Assembly (NCBI GenBank): GCA_903908285.1
Contig: CAIVRH010000046.1
Span: 1-64,000 of the forward strand
DNA: 64,000 bases
Direction: 5' to 3'
Origin: an uncultured candidate division Zixibacteria bacterium
GTDB taxonomy: Bacteria > Zixibacteria > MSB-5A5 > SM1-73
The translations under genes and the position numbers were made by a program. The notes under the pieces are model-generated. The model did not search any database. It was not told the DNA's origin and saw only the letters and a list, made by a program, of their open reading frames with translations. Shown here piece by piece: positions 34,611 to 43,851 of this stretch. The stretch's first letter is position 1; each line of letters starts with the position of its first letter.

Positions 34611-36497
34611 ATGAACAAAATCATCACCTTCGGAAAAGAACATCTGATATTCGTGCTGGAGATTCTCTTCTTCTTCGTGTTCTTAGGCATGCTTCTGTCA
34701 GGTGATATCAGCCGTGATCATAAATTTGTATCTTCCCTGTTCATTGTGTTTCTTTTGCTGGGTTGTTCCTTTTTATTCCTTTCGGAACAACGGAAAAAGT
34801 TTGCCTTAGCGGAGGATCAAAAGCGCCAAAACGAAAGGTTTCAGAAGCTGTCCGAGTTGACCCTGGAGTTCTCCCGGATTCCGTTTGTCCCGGAGAGACT
34901 TCCGGAGATCACCCCCAAGCTTACCTCTTTTTTCACCGAGCTTCTTCAAACCAACAGGTTTCTGCTTTATACCAAGAAGGGAAGAGCCTATCAACCATTA
35001 ATCAGCGGTTTCTTGCCGGTGACGGAGCTCGGAAAAACCAGTTTTAGGTTTGGAAACGAATTTATCTGCCTTTTGAAATCGAAAGAAGGGATTTGCGATC
35101 TTTCCGATCAGGAATTCATTCAATCGATTAAGATGCCCCCATTCTTGCGAACCCTGTACCAGGAACATCAATTTGACTCGCTTATTCCACTGGTGGCTGA
35201 ATCGGAGCTGTGGGGAATAGTTTTATACCAGGCCAAGGAAAAACCCAAAGGTACCGGGGGAGAGACGGTACTGGAACTTAAACTCACCTCTCTTCTGCTT
35301 CACCAGATAACCTCGAATTTGGAAAGACAAAACCTGTCCAATAAACTGAATGAATTCGAAAAGAAAATTGATGCCAGCGCCAATCAATATACCGCCGATC
35401 TAACGGTCTTGAACCGGGATATCAAAAGAAAGATATTCGACTTGAACACGATGGTGGAATTGGTAAAAACCCTTTACTCCGGTCTGGAGGAGGAAGGGCT
35501 TTTCAGCTCCTTATCCCGCATGATTCAGGAACATCTGGGAGCCAAGTCCACTTTGATGATGCTTCCTCAAAAGGAAAACGGTGATTTGTTGGGCAAACAT
35601 TTTTACGGCATCCAGGTCTTCGATTTGATCGGTAAGGAAAGCATTTCCGAATTGTGCATACCAAAAAGCACTCCTCTTTATAATTGGATTAAAAACGAAA
35701 AGCATATCTGGCAGCTGTTCAACCTGCAAAAACTTGCCGGTGAAGAAAAGCTCCTAAAGTCTATGCTGGCTTCCGGTTTTCAGGTGGGGGCAAAACTTTC
35801 GTTTACCCGCGACAGCTTCGGGGTGATCTTTTTAGGAGAAAAGAGCGATGGGGTCAAATACCGCCAGATGGATTTGGACATCCTGTCTATTCTGATCAAC
35901 ACCACCGTGATGGCTTACAAGAATATCATCCATTATAAGAGCCTCGAGGAGTTATCCTATATCGACGGCATGACCGAGCTATATAATTATCGTTACTTTT
36001 ACAAACGATTGACCGAAGAGGTGCACCGGGCAAAAAGATTCGACCGGAAGCTGGCTTTGGTCATTTTGGACATAGACGATTTCAAGACGTACAATGATAA
36101 CTTCGGGCACCAGGCTGGAGATCAATTGCTCCGGCAACTGGGACATCTCCTCTCCCGGACGGTCAGGTCGATCGACGTGGTCTCGCGTTACGGTGGAGAA
36201 GAATTTTGCGTGATCATGCCCGAGTCCAGTACCGAGGAGTGTTTGAAGTTCATGGAGCGCTTACGCAAGAGCATCATGAACTTCCCGTTCAAGTCCGAAG
36301 TCGAGTCGGGGGGAGAGGAATTCCAGAAGCACGAGCACAACATCACCGTGAGCTTAGGCGGAGCGATATATCCGCAGGACGCTCACACCGTGGACCGTTT
36401 GATTTACTGTGCGGATATGGGGCTATTGAAAGCCAAAAGCCAGGCCAAAAACCGCTCAGTGATGTACGAGGAACAATTATCGGTGGTGAGCAGATAG
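34611..36497 (+). CDS. Membrane-bound diguanylate cyclase with GAF-like region and GGDEF domain
   Basis: A 628-residue protein. Two membrane helices lie at about residues 9-28 and 40-60, followed by a coiled stretch. A first sensory region runs over about residues 75-245, a long coiled coil over about 250-285, and a second GAF-like region over about 290-440. The C-terminal GGDEF domain carries DIDDFKTYNDNFGHQAGD and the active-site GGEEF at residues 528-532. The inhibitory site R-x-x-D is present five residues before it (RSIDVVSRY). It should make cyclic di-GMP and be feedback-inhibited. No EAL domain is fused. It is the only evident cyclic di-GMP synthase in the window. Confidence 0.9.
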   Translation: MNKIITFGKEHLIFVLEILFFFVFLGMLLSGDISRDHKFVSSLFIVFLLLGCSFLFLSEQRKKFALAEDQKRQNERFQKLSELTLEFSRIPFVPERLPEITPKLTSFFTELLQTNRFLLYTKKGRAYQPLISGFLPVTELGKTSFRFGNEFICLLKSKEGICDLSDQEFIQSIKMPPFLRTLYQEHQFDSLIPLVAESELWGIVLYQAKEKPKGTGGETVLELKLTSLLLHQITSNLERQNLSNKLNEFEKKIDASANQYTADLTVLNRDIKRKIFDLNTMVELVKTLYSGLEEEGLFSSLSRMIQEHLGAKSTLMMLPQKENGDLLGKHFYGIQVFDLIGKESISELCIPKSTPLYNWIKNEKHIWQLFNLQKLAGEEKLLKSMLASGFQVGAKLSFTRDSFGVIFLGEKSDGVKYRQMDLDILSILINTTVMAYKNIIHYKSLEELSYIDGMTELYNYRYFYKRLTEEVHRAKRFDRKLALVILDIDDFKTYNDNFGHQAGDQLLRQLGHLLSRTVRSIDVVSRYGGEEFCVIMPESSTEECLKFMERLRKSIMNFPFKSEVESGGEEFQKHEHNITVSLGGAIYPQDAHTVDRLIYCADMGLLKAKSQAKNRSVMYEEQLSVVSR

Positions 36498-36515
36498 AAC
36501 CTTGAATAATCACGT

Positions 36516-36677
36516 AGCGGAGCCTTAACTTGTCCTGAGAGAAATCAAAGGATGGCTCCGCTGAAAGAAGTGCTATAAATTCATAGGGGCGGGAATTTAT
36601 CCCGCCCCGAGTCTTATATAATTGCGTGGCCAAGCCTTTACGGCTTGGCACTTGGCGCCGAGGTGTGAAACCTCGGC
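36516..36677. repeat. Composite palindromic repeat region, left border of the lipoprotein block
   Basis: Four hairpins in a row: AGCGGAGCC/GGCTCCGCT enclosing a TCCTGAG...AAGGA word (36516-36562); GGGGCGGGA/TCCCGCCCC (36586-36608); GCCAAGCC/GGCTTGGC (36629-36649); and GCCGAGG/CCTCGGC (36657-36677). The last two recur together at 38849-38889. Confidence 0.85.
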
Positions 36678-36773
36678 TTAGACTTCATAATAGTACCTTT
36701 AGAGGTCTAACGGTCAGAATAAGCAGCGGCGCGCGGCGCCGTCCGCTTCATTCTGTTGTTGGGCTGTTGCGAA

Positions 36774-37874
36774 TCAGCGATGTCGCCCTACGTATACAAG
36801 AACATTGTAGAATAGATGCACTTCATCTGAGCTCGATCCAGGAAAGTATCCTGCGAAAACCGCGCGATAGGTCGCCGCTTCATAGCAAGAGATCGGAGAC
36901 CCTTCCCGTCTTTGCGTGGTCTCGAATGTACGATAGTTCCAGATGTGAGCGGGTATTTGCACGTGCGGGTCGCGTGTCTGCACCTGCCAGTCATCGGGAT
37001 ATCCCCACGTCCAGTCGTTGTCCCAATCATAGCCCGAATACAAGGTATGGCTTGTTGTTGGTATCAGGAGAGATGTGAGACCTTCGAACAACTCGGCATC
37101 AAGGTCAAGGACCTGGAGCGTATCGTCGTGCGATAGGCCATAGTAGACCAAGCCGCAGACCGCATCGGAGTAACCGAGCAACTCTGCGAGGGGACAATGC
37201 TCGAAGGGGCGCAGAGTCCCTCCAGTTACAAGTAGACCATGGCCCTCTACAACGTATCTGCGAATCGCAGCAATCTCGTCCGCGCTAAAGACTTGATGTT
37301 CGAGAGGATTACGTGCGTCATCGATGACTAGTACATCGGCGTCCGAAGCAGAGATCTCGTCGTAGGTGATGCCTGGTCTGTAGAAGGATGTATAGTCAAC
37401 CTGCACCGGCACTGTTCCATACGATGACCATTCAGCGTCTATGCTGGACCAGAGACTTGGATATTGACCGCCGTGGGATCTCAGGACGATTGCGTTCACC
37501 CTCTCTGGTAGAGGGGCAACGGTTATCTCAAGGGTGGATGATGTGGTTGCGCCTTCCGGATCACTGACTGACACTCGGATGAAATGGCCTCCCTCGACAG
37601 CAGGTGCAGTTAGCTGAAGGGTCGATTGATCCCCGCCGACTGGCTCATCATTGAGGTACCAAGAGTAGGTGATATGCGCCCCTTCGTTGTCAATGGCTTC
37701 ACATCGAACCATGCACTCGCCGCCAGGCGCTACGAAACGCGGTTGTGCAACGAGTAGGGTCACAACTGGGGCTTGATTCCCATCACTACTCGGACCCTGT
37801 GGATGGTCACTGCAGCCCAGGAGCCCGAGGCCGCAGAGTACAACTGCCGCTACAGAAATCGGAATTCGTGTCAT
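36774..37874 (-). CDS. Lipoprotein with PKD-like domain and a C-terminal amidotransferase-like domain
   Basis: A 366-residue protein starting at ATG 37874, eight bases after GGAGG. Upstream in-frame ATGs would add an unlikely leader. The signal ends CGLGLLGC, a good lipobox. Residues about 35-125 form a PKD/Ig-like domain (APVVTLLVAQ, ITYSWYLNDEPVGG, FIRVSVSDPEG). The C-terminal half has the order seen in glutamine-amidotransferase-like and ThuA-like folds (NAIVLRSHGG, ASDADVLVIDDAR, IRRYVVEGHGLLVTGGTLRPF). No clear nucleophile motif was found, so enzymatic activity is doubtful. Codon choice and base composition look GC-richer than the neighbours, and repeats border the block, suggesting acquisition from elsewhere. 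Confidence 0.65.
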   Translation of the reverse strand: MTRIPISVAAVVLCGLGLLGCSDHPQGPSSDGNQAPVVTLLVAQPRFVAPGGECMVRCEAIDNEGAHITYSWYLNDEPVGGDQSTLQLTAPAVEGGHFIRVSVSDPEGATTSSTLEITVAPLPERVNAIVLRSHGGQYPSLWSSIDAEWSSYGTVPVQVDYTSFYRPGITYDEISASDADVLVIDDARNPLEHQVFSADEIAAIRRYVVEGHGLLVTGGTLRPFEHCPLAELLGYSDAVCGLVYYGLSHDDTLQVLDLDAELFEGLTSLLIPTTSHTLYSGYDWDNDWTWGYPDDWQVQTRDPHVQIPAHIWNYRTFETTQRREGSPISCYEAATYRAVFAGYFPGSSSDEVHLFYNVLVYVGRHR

Positions 37875-39019
37875 GGCGGAGGCCTCCTTTGAGTTTGAGG
37901 AATTGATCATCAGCCCAACTATTAACTACATGGTTTCCGTATAAAAATATTTGTTTGCCTTAGCGCCAGCCAAGGAAACCCGATCGTATAGCCTACACTA
38001 TTCATTCCCTAATCGGTGCTTTGACTAAACATATTAGCCATAGCACCAACTTCCGTAGAAACTCCTTCTACCCATAGAAAATATAATAACCATTTATGTA
38101 ACCTTGTCAAGATTTTTCTTTATCTGGCCCTTCCAGACGAGCGGACGCTCCCACCTGGTGGTTTGTCCGATTAACAAAGAAGTGACGACAAGCCTACTCA
38201 TATATTCATCACATATCTTAATAGATGTTTGTTATATCAGCGCTACGTCTAAGTCTTCAGGCTTAAAATAATTGTTCCCGTATATGTGTCATGAATTGAG
38301 CTTATTGATGCTTACTAACTCTGAAGCTTAATCAGAAAGTTTTGGAATTTCAAAATTATATGGCTTAACTGATATTTGCTTAATCCGAGAGGGGGGGCTG
38401 GGGTCGGTGGTATATCAAAATGCGTTTATAAACACACCACCCTAAAATAGATTTTAGTCTTAGGTGTAAAAATAATTGACGATGTAAACGTTCTTTAAGA
38501 TAGTTACATAACCACTTTATTGCTCCAGCTAAATTTCTCATCTTGGTGTTCTCTCCCCAAATGCCATCTAAGATGTCCACCTCCTCCACGACTTGCCAGC
38601 TTTCTTTTTTGTTTTGTCCAGTGACAGAAACCTATGTCCACAAAAACCGCTGTCAAGCCCTGCCACCATTTTGTTGCATCAGCAAAAGCCCTTTGTTGTC
38701 TTGCGTTGCGCTGCTATCCGCCCTCAGTCCCGGCATCTCCCACCCCCACCAGAAAATCTTTTTAACTGTAACCTGGCATTCTTCAGCATACCGATTTGTC
38801 TGATAATCTTGCGTGGAAAGTTACCAGGCGACTGATGATAGATCCTCAGCCGAGCCTTTACGGCTCGGCACCGAGGTATAAAACCTTGGCTATGCGTTTT
38901 AACACAATCGTATTAAAATATATGAGTTATAATATAGTTTTTGGTTGTAATTTTTGATTTTTTGCTTAAATTCTAAATGACCAAACTTTGATGCCCAGTT
39001 ATTTCGTAAAGGACTGAGA
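37875..39019. other. 1.1-kb region without a supportable gene
   Basis: A minus-strand frame at 38380-38589 (it includes GIWGENTKMRNLAGAIKWL) lacks a start signal and may be the end of a decayed gene. I could not identify it. The double-hairpin repeat at 38849-38889 ends the region. AT-rich stretches precede the prenyltransferase gene. Confidence 0.5.
38849..38889. repeat. Second copy of the double-hairpin repeat, right border
   Basis: GCCGAGCC/GGCTCGGC with the same TTTAC loop as at 36629-36649, followed at once by CCGAGGT/ACCTTGG, the counterpart of 36657-36677. Both copies have the same orientation. Confidence 0.85.
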
Positions 39020-39895
39020 ATGAGCATGCGATCGATTCTTATAACACTGCGTCCCCAGCAATGGGTAAAAAACTTCGTTCTGTTTGCCGGTTTGATCTTC
39101 TCGCAGAACTTGAGCAACTCCGATATGGTCCTAAAAACCATAATCGGCTTCGTACTTTTCTGCCTTCTCTCCTCCTGCGTTTACGTTCTTAACGACGTGC
39201 TGGATGTGGAAAGTGACAGGAAACATCCCCTGAAATCAAACCGCCCCATCGCCCGGGGGGACATTAAGATCTCCACCGCCATCGTCCTTTTTATAATTCT
39301 CGCTATAGTATCCTTGGGACTTTCGTACTGGCTTTCCCCCTCTTTTGCCCTTATCGCTTTGGGTTACTTCGTTCTGAACCTGCTTTACTCTCTATATCTC
39401 AAGCAGGTGGTGATAATCGACGTGATGTGCCTCGCCCTGGGTTTCGTTCTAAGGGCGGTGGCGGGGGCTGTGGTCATCGGAGTAGAGATATCCGCATGGT
39501 TGATCGTCTGCACCACACTTTTGGCTCTCTTCTTGGGCTTCGGGAAAAGACGGCACGAGCTGATGTTATTGGAAAACCAAGCTACCGAACATCGAAAGAT
39601 TCTTTCCGAGTACAGTCTCTATTTTCTGGACCAGATGATCTCAGTTGTAACTGCTTCCACTGTAATAGCTTATGCCTTCTACACCCTTTCTCCCGAGGTG
39701 GAATCGAAATTGGGCACCACTCACATGGATTTAACCATTCCTTTCGTATTATATGGAGTGTTCCGTTATCTTTATTTGATTCACCGGAAGGAAGGAGGCG
39801 GAAGCCCCACCCAGATGCTTTTAAACGACAAACCGATACTGGCAAATATAATCCTATGGTTGATCTCAGTGGTTTTGCTTGTTTATGTGTTTTAG
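39020..39895 (+). CDS. UbiA-family prenyltransferase, decaprenyl-phosphate phosphoribosyltransferase type
   Basis: A 291-residue inner-membrane protein with about eight hydrophobic helices. The first Asp-rich motif reads NDVLDVESDRKHPLKSNRPI, the form (HP-x-K-x-x-RP) typical of decaprenyl-phosphate phosphoribose synthases that use PRPP rather than of quinone prenyltransferases. Other matches are RPQQWVKNFVLFAGLIFS at the start and LGFGKRRHEL in a cytoplasmic loop. The product would be a polyprenyl-phosphate ribose precursor for surface polysaccharide. Two nearby start codons (39020 and 39026) are possible. It precedes a DUF362 gene after a repeat-filled gap. Confidence 0.8.
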   Translation: MSMRSILITLRPQQWVKNFVLFAGLIFSQNLSNSDMVLKTIIGFVLFCLLSSCVYVLNDVLDVESDRKHPLKSNRPIARGDIKISTAIVLFIILAIVSLGLSYWLSPSFALIALGYFVLNLLYSLYLKQVVIIDVMCLALGFVLRAVAGAVVIGVEISAWLIVCTTLLALFLGFGKRRHELMLLENQATEHRKILSEYSLYFLDQMISVVTASTVIAYAFYTLSPEVESKLGTTHMDLTIPFVLYGVFRYLYLIHRKEGGGSPTQMLLNDKPILANIILWLISVVLLVYVF

Positions 39896-39909
39896 GTATT
39901 ATGAAAAAA

Positions 39910-40054
39910 ACGTCCGCCGTCGGCAGTCCTTCGCTTCGCTCAGGATAAATCCGCTGTCCGCCGCAAAAACTGTAAATGAAATGTGAGCAAAAAATAATTC
40001 GTCATTCGCCATTCGTCATTTGTCTTTCGTCATCATTCATTCGTCATCCTTCAT
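39910..40054. repeat. Word-repeat spacer between the prenyltransferase and DUF362 genes
   Basis: GTCCGCCG words flank a TCCTTCGCTTCGCTCAGGA element (39927-39945). A CATTCGTCATT/CATTCGCCATT array follows at 39996-40054. Similar words occur at 27468-27500 and 47095-47420. Confidence 0.7.
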
Positions 40055-40074
40055 TGATTTAACAAGGAGTCCCT

Positions 40075-41151
40075 GTGGCAAAATCGAAAGTGGCAATTAT
40101 CAAAACGAATCCGGAATCTGTGCTGGATGATTACAGTAAACTCTTAAAGTTAGCCGAAGTGGAGAAATTTCTTCCCAAGGATAAAGTTACTATCCTAAAG
40201 GACAACATCTCCTGGCATTATCCCTTTCCCGGAGCCAACACCACCCCTTGGCAGCTGGAGGGTACCATTCAGGGTCTAAAGAAGCTCGGATACGACCAGG
40301 TGATGGCGGTGGAGAACGAAACCGTGGTCACCAATGCCCCCAAGGGAGAAAGATTAAATAAATATGACGTTATCTTCAAGAAATACGGAATCGAGGTGAA
40401 ATTCAATTTCTCGGATGAATTCAAATGGGTCAAATACGAGCCCAAAGGCGATCTTTTGGCATTGCCCAAAATATACAAGCATGGTATTTTTCTTCCGGAA
40501 TTCTTCTTCGATAAGAACATCCTTCACCTCCCCACTGCCAAATGCCATATCTACACCACCACCACCGGAGCCATGAAAAATGCCTTTGGCGGGCTTTTAA
40601 CCACCAAAAGACACTACACCCACACCTGGATTCACGAGACTTTAGTCGATCTTTTGACCGTGCAAAAGGAGATTCACTCCGGCATATTTGCAGTGATGGA
40701 CGGAACTACCATGGGCAACGGACCCGGACCCCGCACCATGAAACCCGAGATCAAGGATTATATTCTGGCTTCGGGTGACTGCGTGGCTATAGATGCGGTG
40801 GCGGCAAAGATGATGGGTTTCGACCCGATGAGTATCAAGTATATCCGGTTAGCGCATGAGAAAGGTCTGGGAGCAGGAAGGATGGAGGATATCGAGGTGG
40901 TGGGAGAGGATATCTCCGGGATTAATTTCCACTTCACGGTAGGGGATAACTTTGCCAGCCGGGTGGGGGATCTTTTGTGGTTCTCTCCCTTAAGAGTATT
41001 TCAAAAGCTGTTTTTCCGCACTCCTTTGGTAAATATCTTTGTTTTCGGCTCCGCCTTTTATCACGACCGCTTCTGGTGGCCCCTGAAAGGAAAAAGAATA
41101 TTTAAAAAATGGTCAGAGACTAAGTGGGGGAAGCTGTTTCAAAAATACTAA
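40075..41151 (+). CDS. DUF362 domain protein, function unknown
   Basis: A 358-residue cytoplasmic protein. The GTG start at 40075 is supported by AAGGAG five bases upstream. It has the DUF362 pattern: a VAIIKTNPESV start, KVTILKDNISWHYPFPGANT, and in the second half NILHLPTAKCHIYTTTTGAMKN, FAVMDGTTMGNGPGPR and SGDCVAIDAVAAKMMGF. Unlike many DUF362 proteins it carries no ferredoxin-type four-cysteine cluster. Members have been linked to iron-sulfur or metal-dependent redox roles, but no reaction is established for this type. Confidence 0.85.
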   Translation: MAKSKVAIIKTNPESVLDDYSKLLKLAEVEKFLPKDKVTILKDNISWHYPFPGANTTPWQLEGTIQGLKKLGYDQVMAVENETVVTNAPKGERLNKYDVIFKKYGIEVKFNFSDEFKWVKYEPKGDLLALPKIYKHGIFLPEFFFDKNILHLPTAKCHIYTTTTGAMKNAFGGLLTTKRHYTHTWIHETLVDLLTVQKEIHSGIFAVMDGTTMGNGPGPRTMKPEIKDYILASGDCVAIDAVAAKMMGFDPMSIKYIRLAHEKGLGAGRMEDIEVVGEDISGINFHFTVGDNFASRVGDLLWFSPLRVFQKLFFRTPLVNIFVFGSAFYHDRFWWPLKGKRIFKKWSETKWGKLFQKY

Positions 41152-41203
41152 GAGAATTCGACTGGAAAATTCTGAATCTGGAGCAAACGAGGGAAATTTC
41201 GTA

Positions 41204-41308
41204 GGCTGGGCACCCTGCCCAGCCATATTTATTTAATAGTAATTATTGCCGAAGGTTTTATTGGTTTCAGATAAATAAACTAGCGCAGGGCTAAAATGCC
41301 CTGCGCTA
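41204..41308. repeat. Two long perfect hairpins after the DUF362 gene
   Basis: GGCTGGGCA/TGCCCAGCC (41204-41224) and TAGCGCAGGGC/GCCCTGCGCTA (41281-41308). The convergent neighbours suggest a terminator role, but no T-run follows, and the style matches the dispersed palindromes elsewhere in the window. Confidence 0.7.
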
Positions 41309-41435
41309 TGTGCGATAAATTATTATAACTTATAGAGGCGGGAATTCCCTACGAGCAACGCTCCCGTCTGGGGGTCTCCGTCATTCCACCTCATACCGCA
41401 CCTTTTTCAATATTTCTTTAACCTTCTAAATTTTT

Positions 41436-42125
41436 CTATCTTTTACATTTCAACAACCCCCGTAATATCTCCTTTGTCTCCGTCACATAAGCAAATCCAA
41501 ATGCCAGATTCGAAAGTGTCGCCAGATGCAGTTCCTCGTTGATCGTTCCGGTGGCATCCAAGAGGAAGAACACCCGCAGGTCCCGGAAGTAAGCATCCCG
41601 GACGGTCGACTCACAGCACAGGTTGGTCATCACCCCGGAAATGATCAGGTCGGTAATGCCCAAGCACCGTAGGACGATTTCCAAATCGGTATTATAGAAG
41701 GCGCTGTAGCGGTGTTTATTAACGATTTTCTCCGCAGGCAGGGGAGCTAAGTCCGGATGAATCTCCGCATCTTTGGTATTCTCCATGACCATCCCCTCCC
41801 ACCACCAACCCATAATCCCTCCGTCCAACTCGTTGCTTTTGTGCACGTGAACGGTGTAGATCACCGGAAGATTTCTCCTCCGAAAAGCTTTGATTAACCC
41901 GGCAATATTGGGCAATATCGCCAACCCGCCCGGGGTAAAGGTCGGGCTTCTGGGATCAAGAAAAAAATTCTGCATATCGATTACCAGAAGACCGGCTTTT
42001 TTGAAATTTGGTGTCATCCGATGAACATTGTAAGATGCGATCTTTCTCTTCCATTCCTTCGCTTTCGCCTCAAGATTTGAAGAAGTGACATAATATTCGG
42101 TGTCTTCCCTGATTTGTTTAGACAT
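41436..42125 (-). CDS. Isochorismatase-family cysteine hydrolase
   Basis: A 229-residue protein. The catalytic triad of this family is visible: D50 in LLVIDMQNFFLD, a Lys in IVNKHRYSAFYNTDLE (K137), and Cys170 in GVMTNLCCESTVRDAYF. Substrates across the family include isochorismate, nicotinamide, ureidoacrylate and other amides; nothing here selects one. The N-terminal 40 residues before the core are longer than usual. The gene lies alone on the minus strand, separated from the exosortase genes by a word-repeat spacer. Confidence 0.85.
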   Translation of the reverse strand: MSKQIREDTEYYVTSSNLEAKAKEWKRKIASYNVHRMTPNFKKAGLLVIDMQNFFLDPRSPTFTPGGLAILPNIAGLIKAFRRRNLPVIYTVHVHKSNELDGGIMGWWWEGMVMENTKDAEIHPDLAPLPAEKIVNKHRYSAFYNTDLEIVLRCLGITDLIISGVMTNLCCESTVRDAYFRDLRVFFLLDATGTINEELHLATLSNLAFGFAYVTETKEILRGLLKCKR

Positions 42126-42137
42126 CCTTTTTATCCA

Positions 42138-42376
42138 TTAAAATTGAACCATTGAACTCTTGAACTTTTGAACCTTAAACCTTGAACCTTGAACGCCTAT
42201 AATCTTCGTAACCCTTGCTTTTCTTCGCTTTGTACTGAGCCATCCTTCGATTGCACTCAGGACAGAATGTAAAAGCTCGGCTACGCGTTTAATTGAACCC
42301 TTGAACTTTAAACTTTGAAACTTGAACGCTTTTCTTTCCCTTGACCCCTTGAACCCTCGAATCCTCGAACCCTACT
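42138..42376. repeat. TTGAACC word arrays around a TCCTTCG...CTCAGGA element
   Basis: Two tracts of repeated TTGAAC, TTGAACC and TTGAACG words (42138-42196 and 42294-42376) flank a TCCTTCGATTGCACTCAGGA element at 42243-42262 and an AGCTCGGCTACGCG fragment related to the double-hairpin repeat. The second tract runs into the 3' end of the exosortase-partner gene. Confidence 0.75.
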
Positions 42377-42830
42377 TTAAAGTCTTCCGCTTGGTGAACA
42401 ATCCGGCTACTTGTTTCCGGGCAAAAAGTACCCACAGAAGAAAAGGCATGGTTTCACTGAAAAGATAAAGTGGAACACTAAACTTTACATAAATGGGTGA
42501 TTCTACTCCCATAATATACACTATTTCGGTCAAGATCATATGCCAGCCGATTAGAATCAAAAGCCCCTCTGCCAGCCAGAGTAATCTTTTTTTGTAAAGG
42601 ATACCTCGGGTGATGACCATCAATGAGACAAACGGGATTAAGTTATTGAAGATATCTTTGGGGGCGGGAAAATACTCAAGATTAAGACCGGCGATTTTGA
42701 TTAATAAAAATGTGAGGACGTGATCCAACAAGACCAGATAATAATCCTCTCCTCTCCAGTACCATAAGACAAACAAGGGAAAGGAGATTAAAACGAATTT
42801 AATTATGAAGATCCACAGTTTTTCTTTCAT
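42372..42830 (-). CDS. Exosortase-associated integral membrane protein
   Basis: A 152-residue protein with four predicted membrane helices (about residues 7-26, 35-50, 65-80 plus 85-105, and 115-138). It begins within the last 32 bases of the exosortase gene, so the two are translationally coupled. Its size and position fit the small membrane proteins that accompany exosortase H, which is established context for that family. Sequence motifs are too weak for an independent call. It probably assists or stabilises the exosortase. No lipobox or catalytic residues are evident. Confidence 0.6.
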   Translation of the reverse strand: MKEKLWIFIIKFVLISFPLFVLWYWRGEDYYLVLLDHVLTFLLIKIAGLNLEYFPAPKDIFNNLIPFVSLMVITRGILYKKRLLWLAEGLLILIGWHMILTEIVYIMGVESPIYVKFSVPLYLFSETMPFLLWVLFARKQVAGLFTKRKTLK

Positions 42831-43371
42831 AATGCACTACTTTCTCGATCCACAGCACCCAAACCGACAGGATGATTAAAATCATCGCCACCTGCCAGAA
42901 ATACATATGTACAAAATTGAAGGCTTGGGGGGACCAGTTGCCGACGACGGTGATGAAAACCATGCGGATAATGTTGATCCCGTACAGGAAGGGGATTCCC
43001 AAACCCGCTCCGATTGATTTCTTTTTCCAGCCGGAGGGATAAGCTATTATGGCGGCAAGAAAGATGAGCATTTCGTAAAGCCCGGTACATTCCCCCACTA
43101 CCTCGACCGAGAAGTTGGGAAGGTTTACTACCCGCCCGCTGATTTGTACCGAGAACCCCAACACCTTAATGCAAAAGCCGGTAATCTCCGCCGTCACCGC
43201 CATTAACCAGGTTAGCTGGGGATTGAAAATATCGCTTAAAAAGGGAAAGGCGGTGGTGAGTACGATCAGAAGAGCAAAGAAAATCAGGCAGAATCTGATA
43301 ATGGGCTTATACGATTTCGTTTTCACCGGGGAAGTTGAAACTCTTTCTTTGGGCTCCTTGCTTTTTTTCAT
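42799..43371 (-). CDS. Exosortase, short XrtH-like type
   Basis: A 190-residue inner-membrane transpeptidase of the exosortase/archaeosortase family with about five helices. The three catalytic residues are visible: Cys95 in VVGECTGLYEMLIFLAAI, Arg136 in YGINIIRMVFI and His155 in FNFVHMYFW. The short length and the ISGRVVNLPNFSVEVV lead-in resemble exosortase H. Such enzymes cleave C-terminal PEP-CTERM-type tails and attach proteins to surface material. No protein in the window ends in such a tail, so substrates must be encoded elsewhere. A promoter overlapped by a palindrome lies upstream. Confidence 0.85.
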   Translation of the reverse strand: MKKSKEPKERVSTSPVKTKSYKPIIRFCLIFFALLIVLTTAFPFLSDIFNPQLTWLMAVTAEITGFCIKVLGFSVQISGRVVNLPNFSVEVVGECTGLYEMLIFLAAIIAYPSGWKKKSIGAGLGIPFLYGINIIRMVFITVVGNWSPQAFNFVHMYFWQVAMILIILSVWVLWIEKVVHYERKTVDLHN

Positions 43372-43477
43372 ATGTGCTGCTGATTAGGTTTGATTTGAGA
43401 GAAAAGATATTTACAGGTCCGTCCTGCGAATCATTTTTTTAAATCTCCTTTAAATCGATGTTTCTACTACCGGACAG

Positions 43478-43518
43478 AGTTATATATCATTATATAACTA
43501 ATCCTGCGCTCTTGGCAA
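43478..43518 (-). promoter_or_regulatory. Exosortase operon promoter with overlapping operator-like palindrome
   Basis: On the minus strand TTGCCA (43513-43518), an 18-base spacer and TATAAT (43489-43494). The -10 box lies inside a perfect nine-base inverted repeat, AGTTATATA-TCAT-TATATAACT (43478-43499), where a repressor dimer could bind. Confidence 0.45.
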
Positions 43519-43851
43519 GCTTAATTATTAATTAGGTTAGTAAAATCTTGTCGTTCACGGTGGAATTCATATCGTTTGCCCGCTCTGAAAGTTTACAAAA
43601 TAATTATTAAATAATCCAATTTTCCCAAAACTTTGCCCCATCTATCAAATGCCGTTTTAAAACCTATAAACGGCGATTAAATGTAGACTTGCTTTTTTAA
43701 AGAATCAAAAAACAAAAACGAATCCATCCGAAAAAAGGTTACCCGTTAGATATATAACTCCGGCATACGGTGGATTTCACCTGTATGCCATACAAAATAT
43801 CCGATACCCGCTTGATCTTATGGGGGCAGCATAAATAATGAAAAATTTCTC

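Noticed and set aside
38380-38589. A 69-residue minus-strand frame, perhaps a transposase remnant
   Set aside because: No transposase motif or terminal inverted repeats could be recognised, and upstream frames contain stops.
39996-40054. CATTCGTCATT array as a small RNA or CRISPR fragment
   Set aside because: The units are irregular, short and lack spacers; it is a low-complexity word array.
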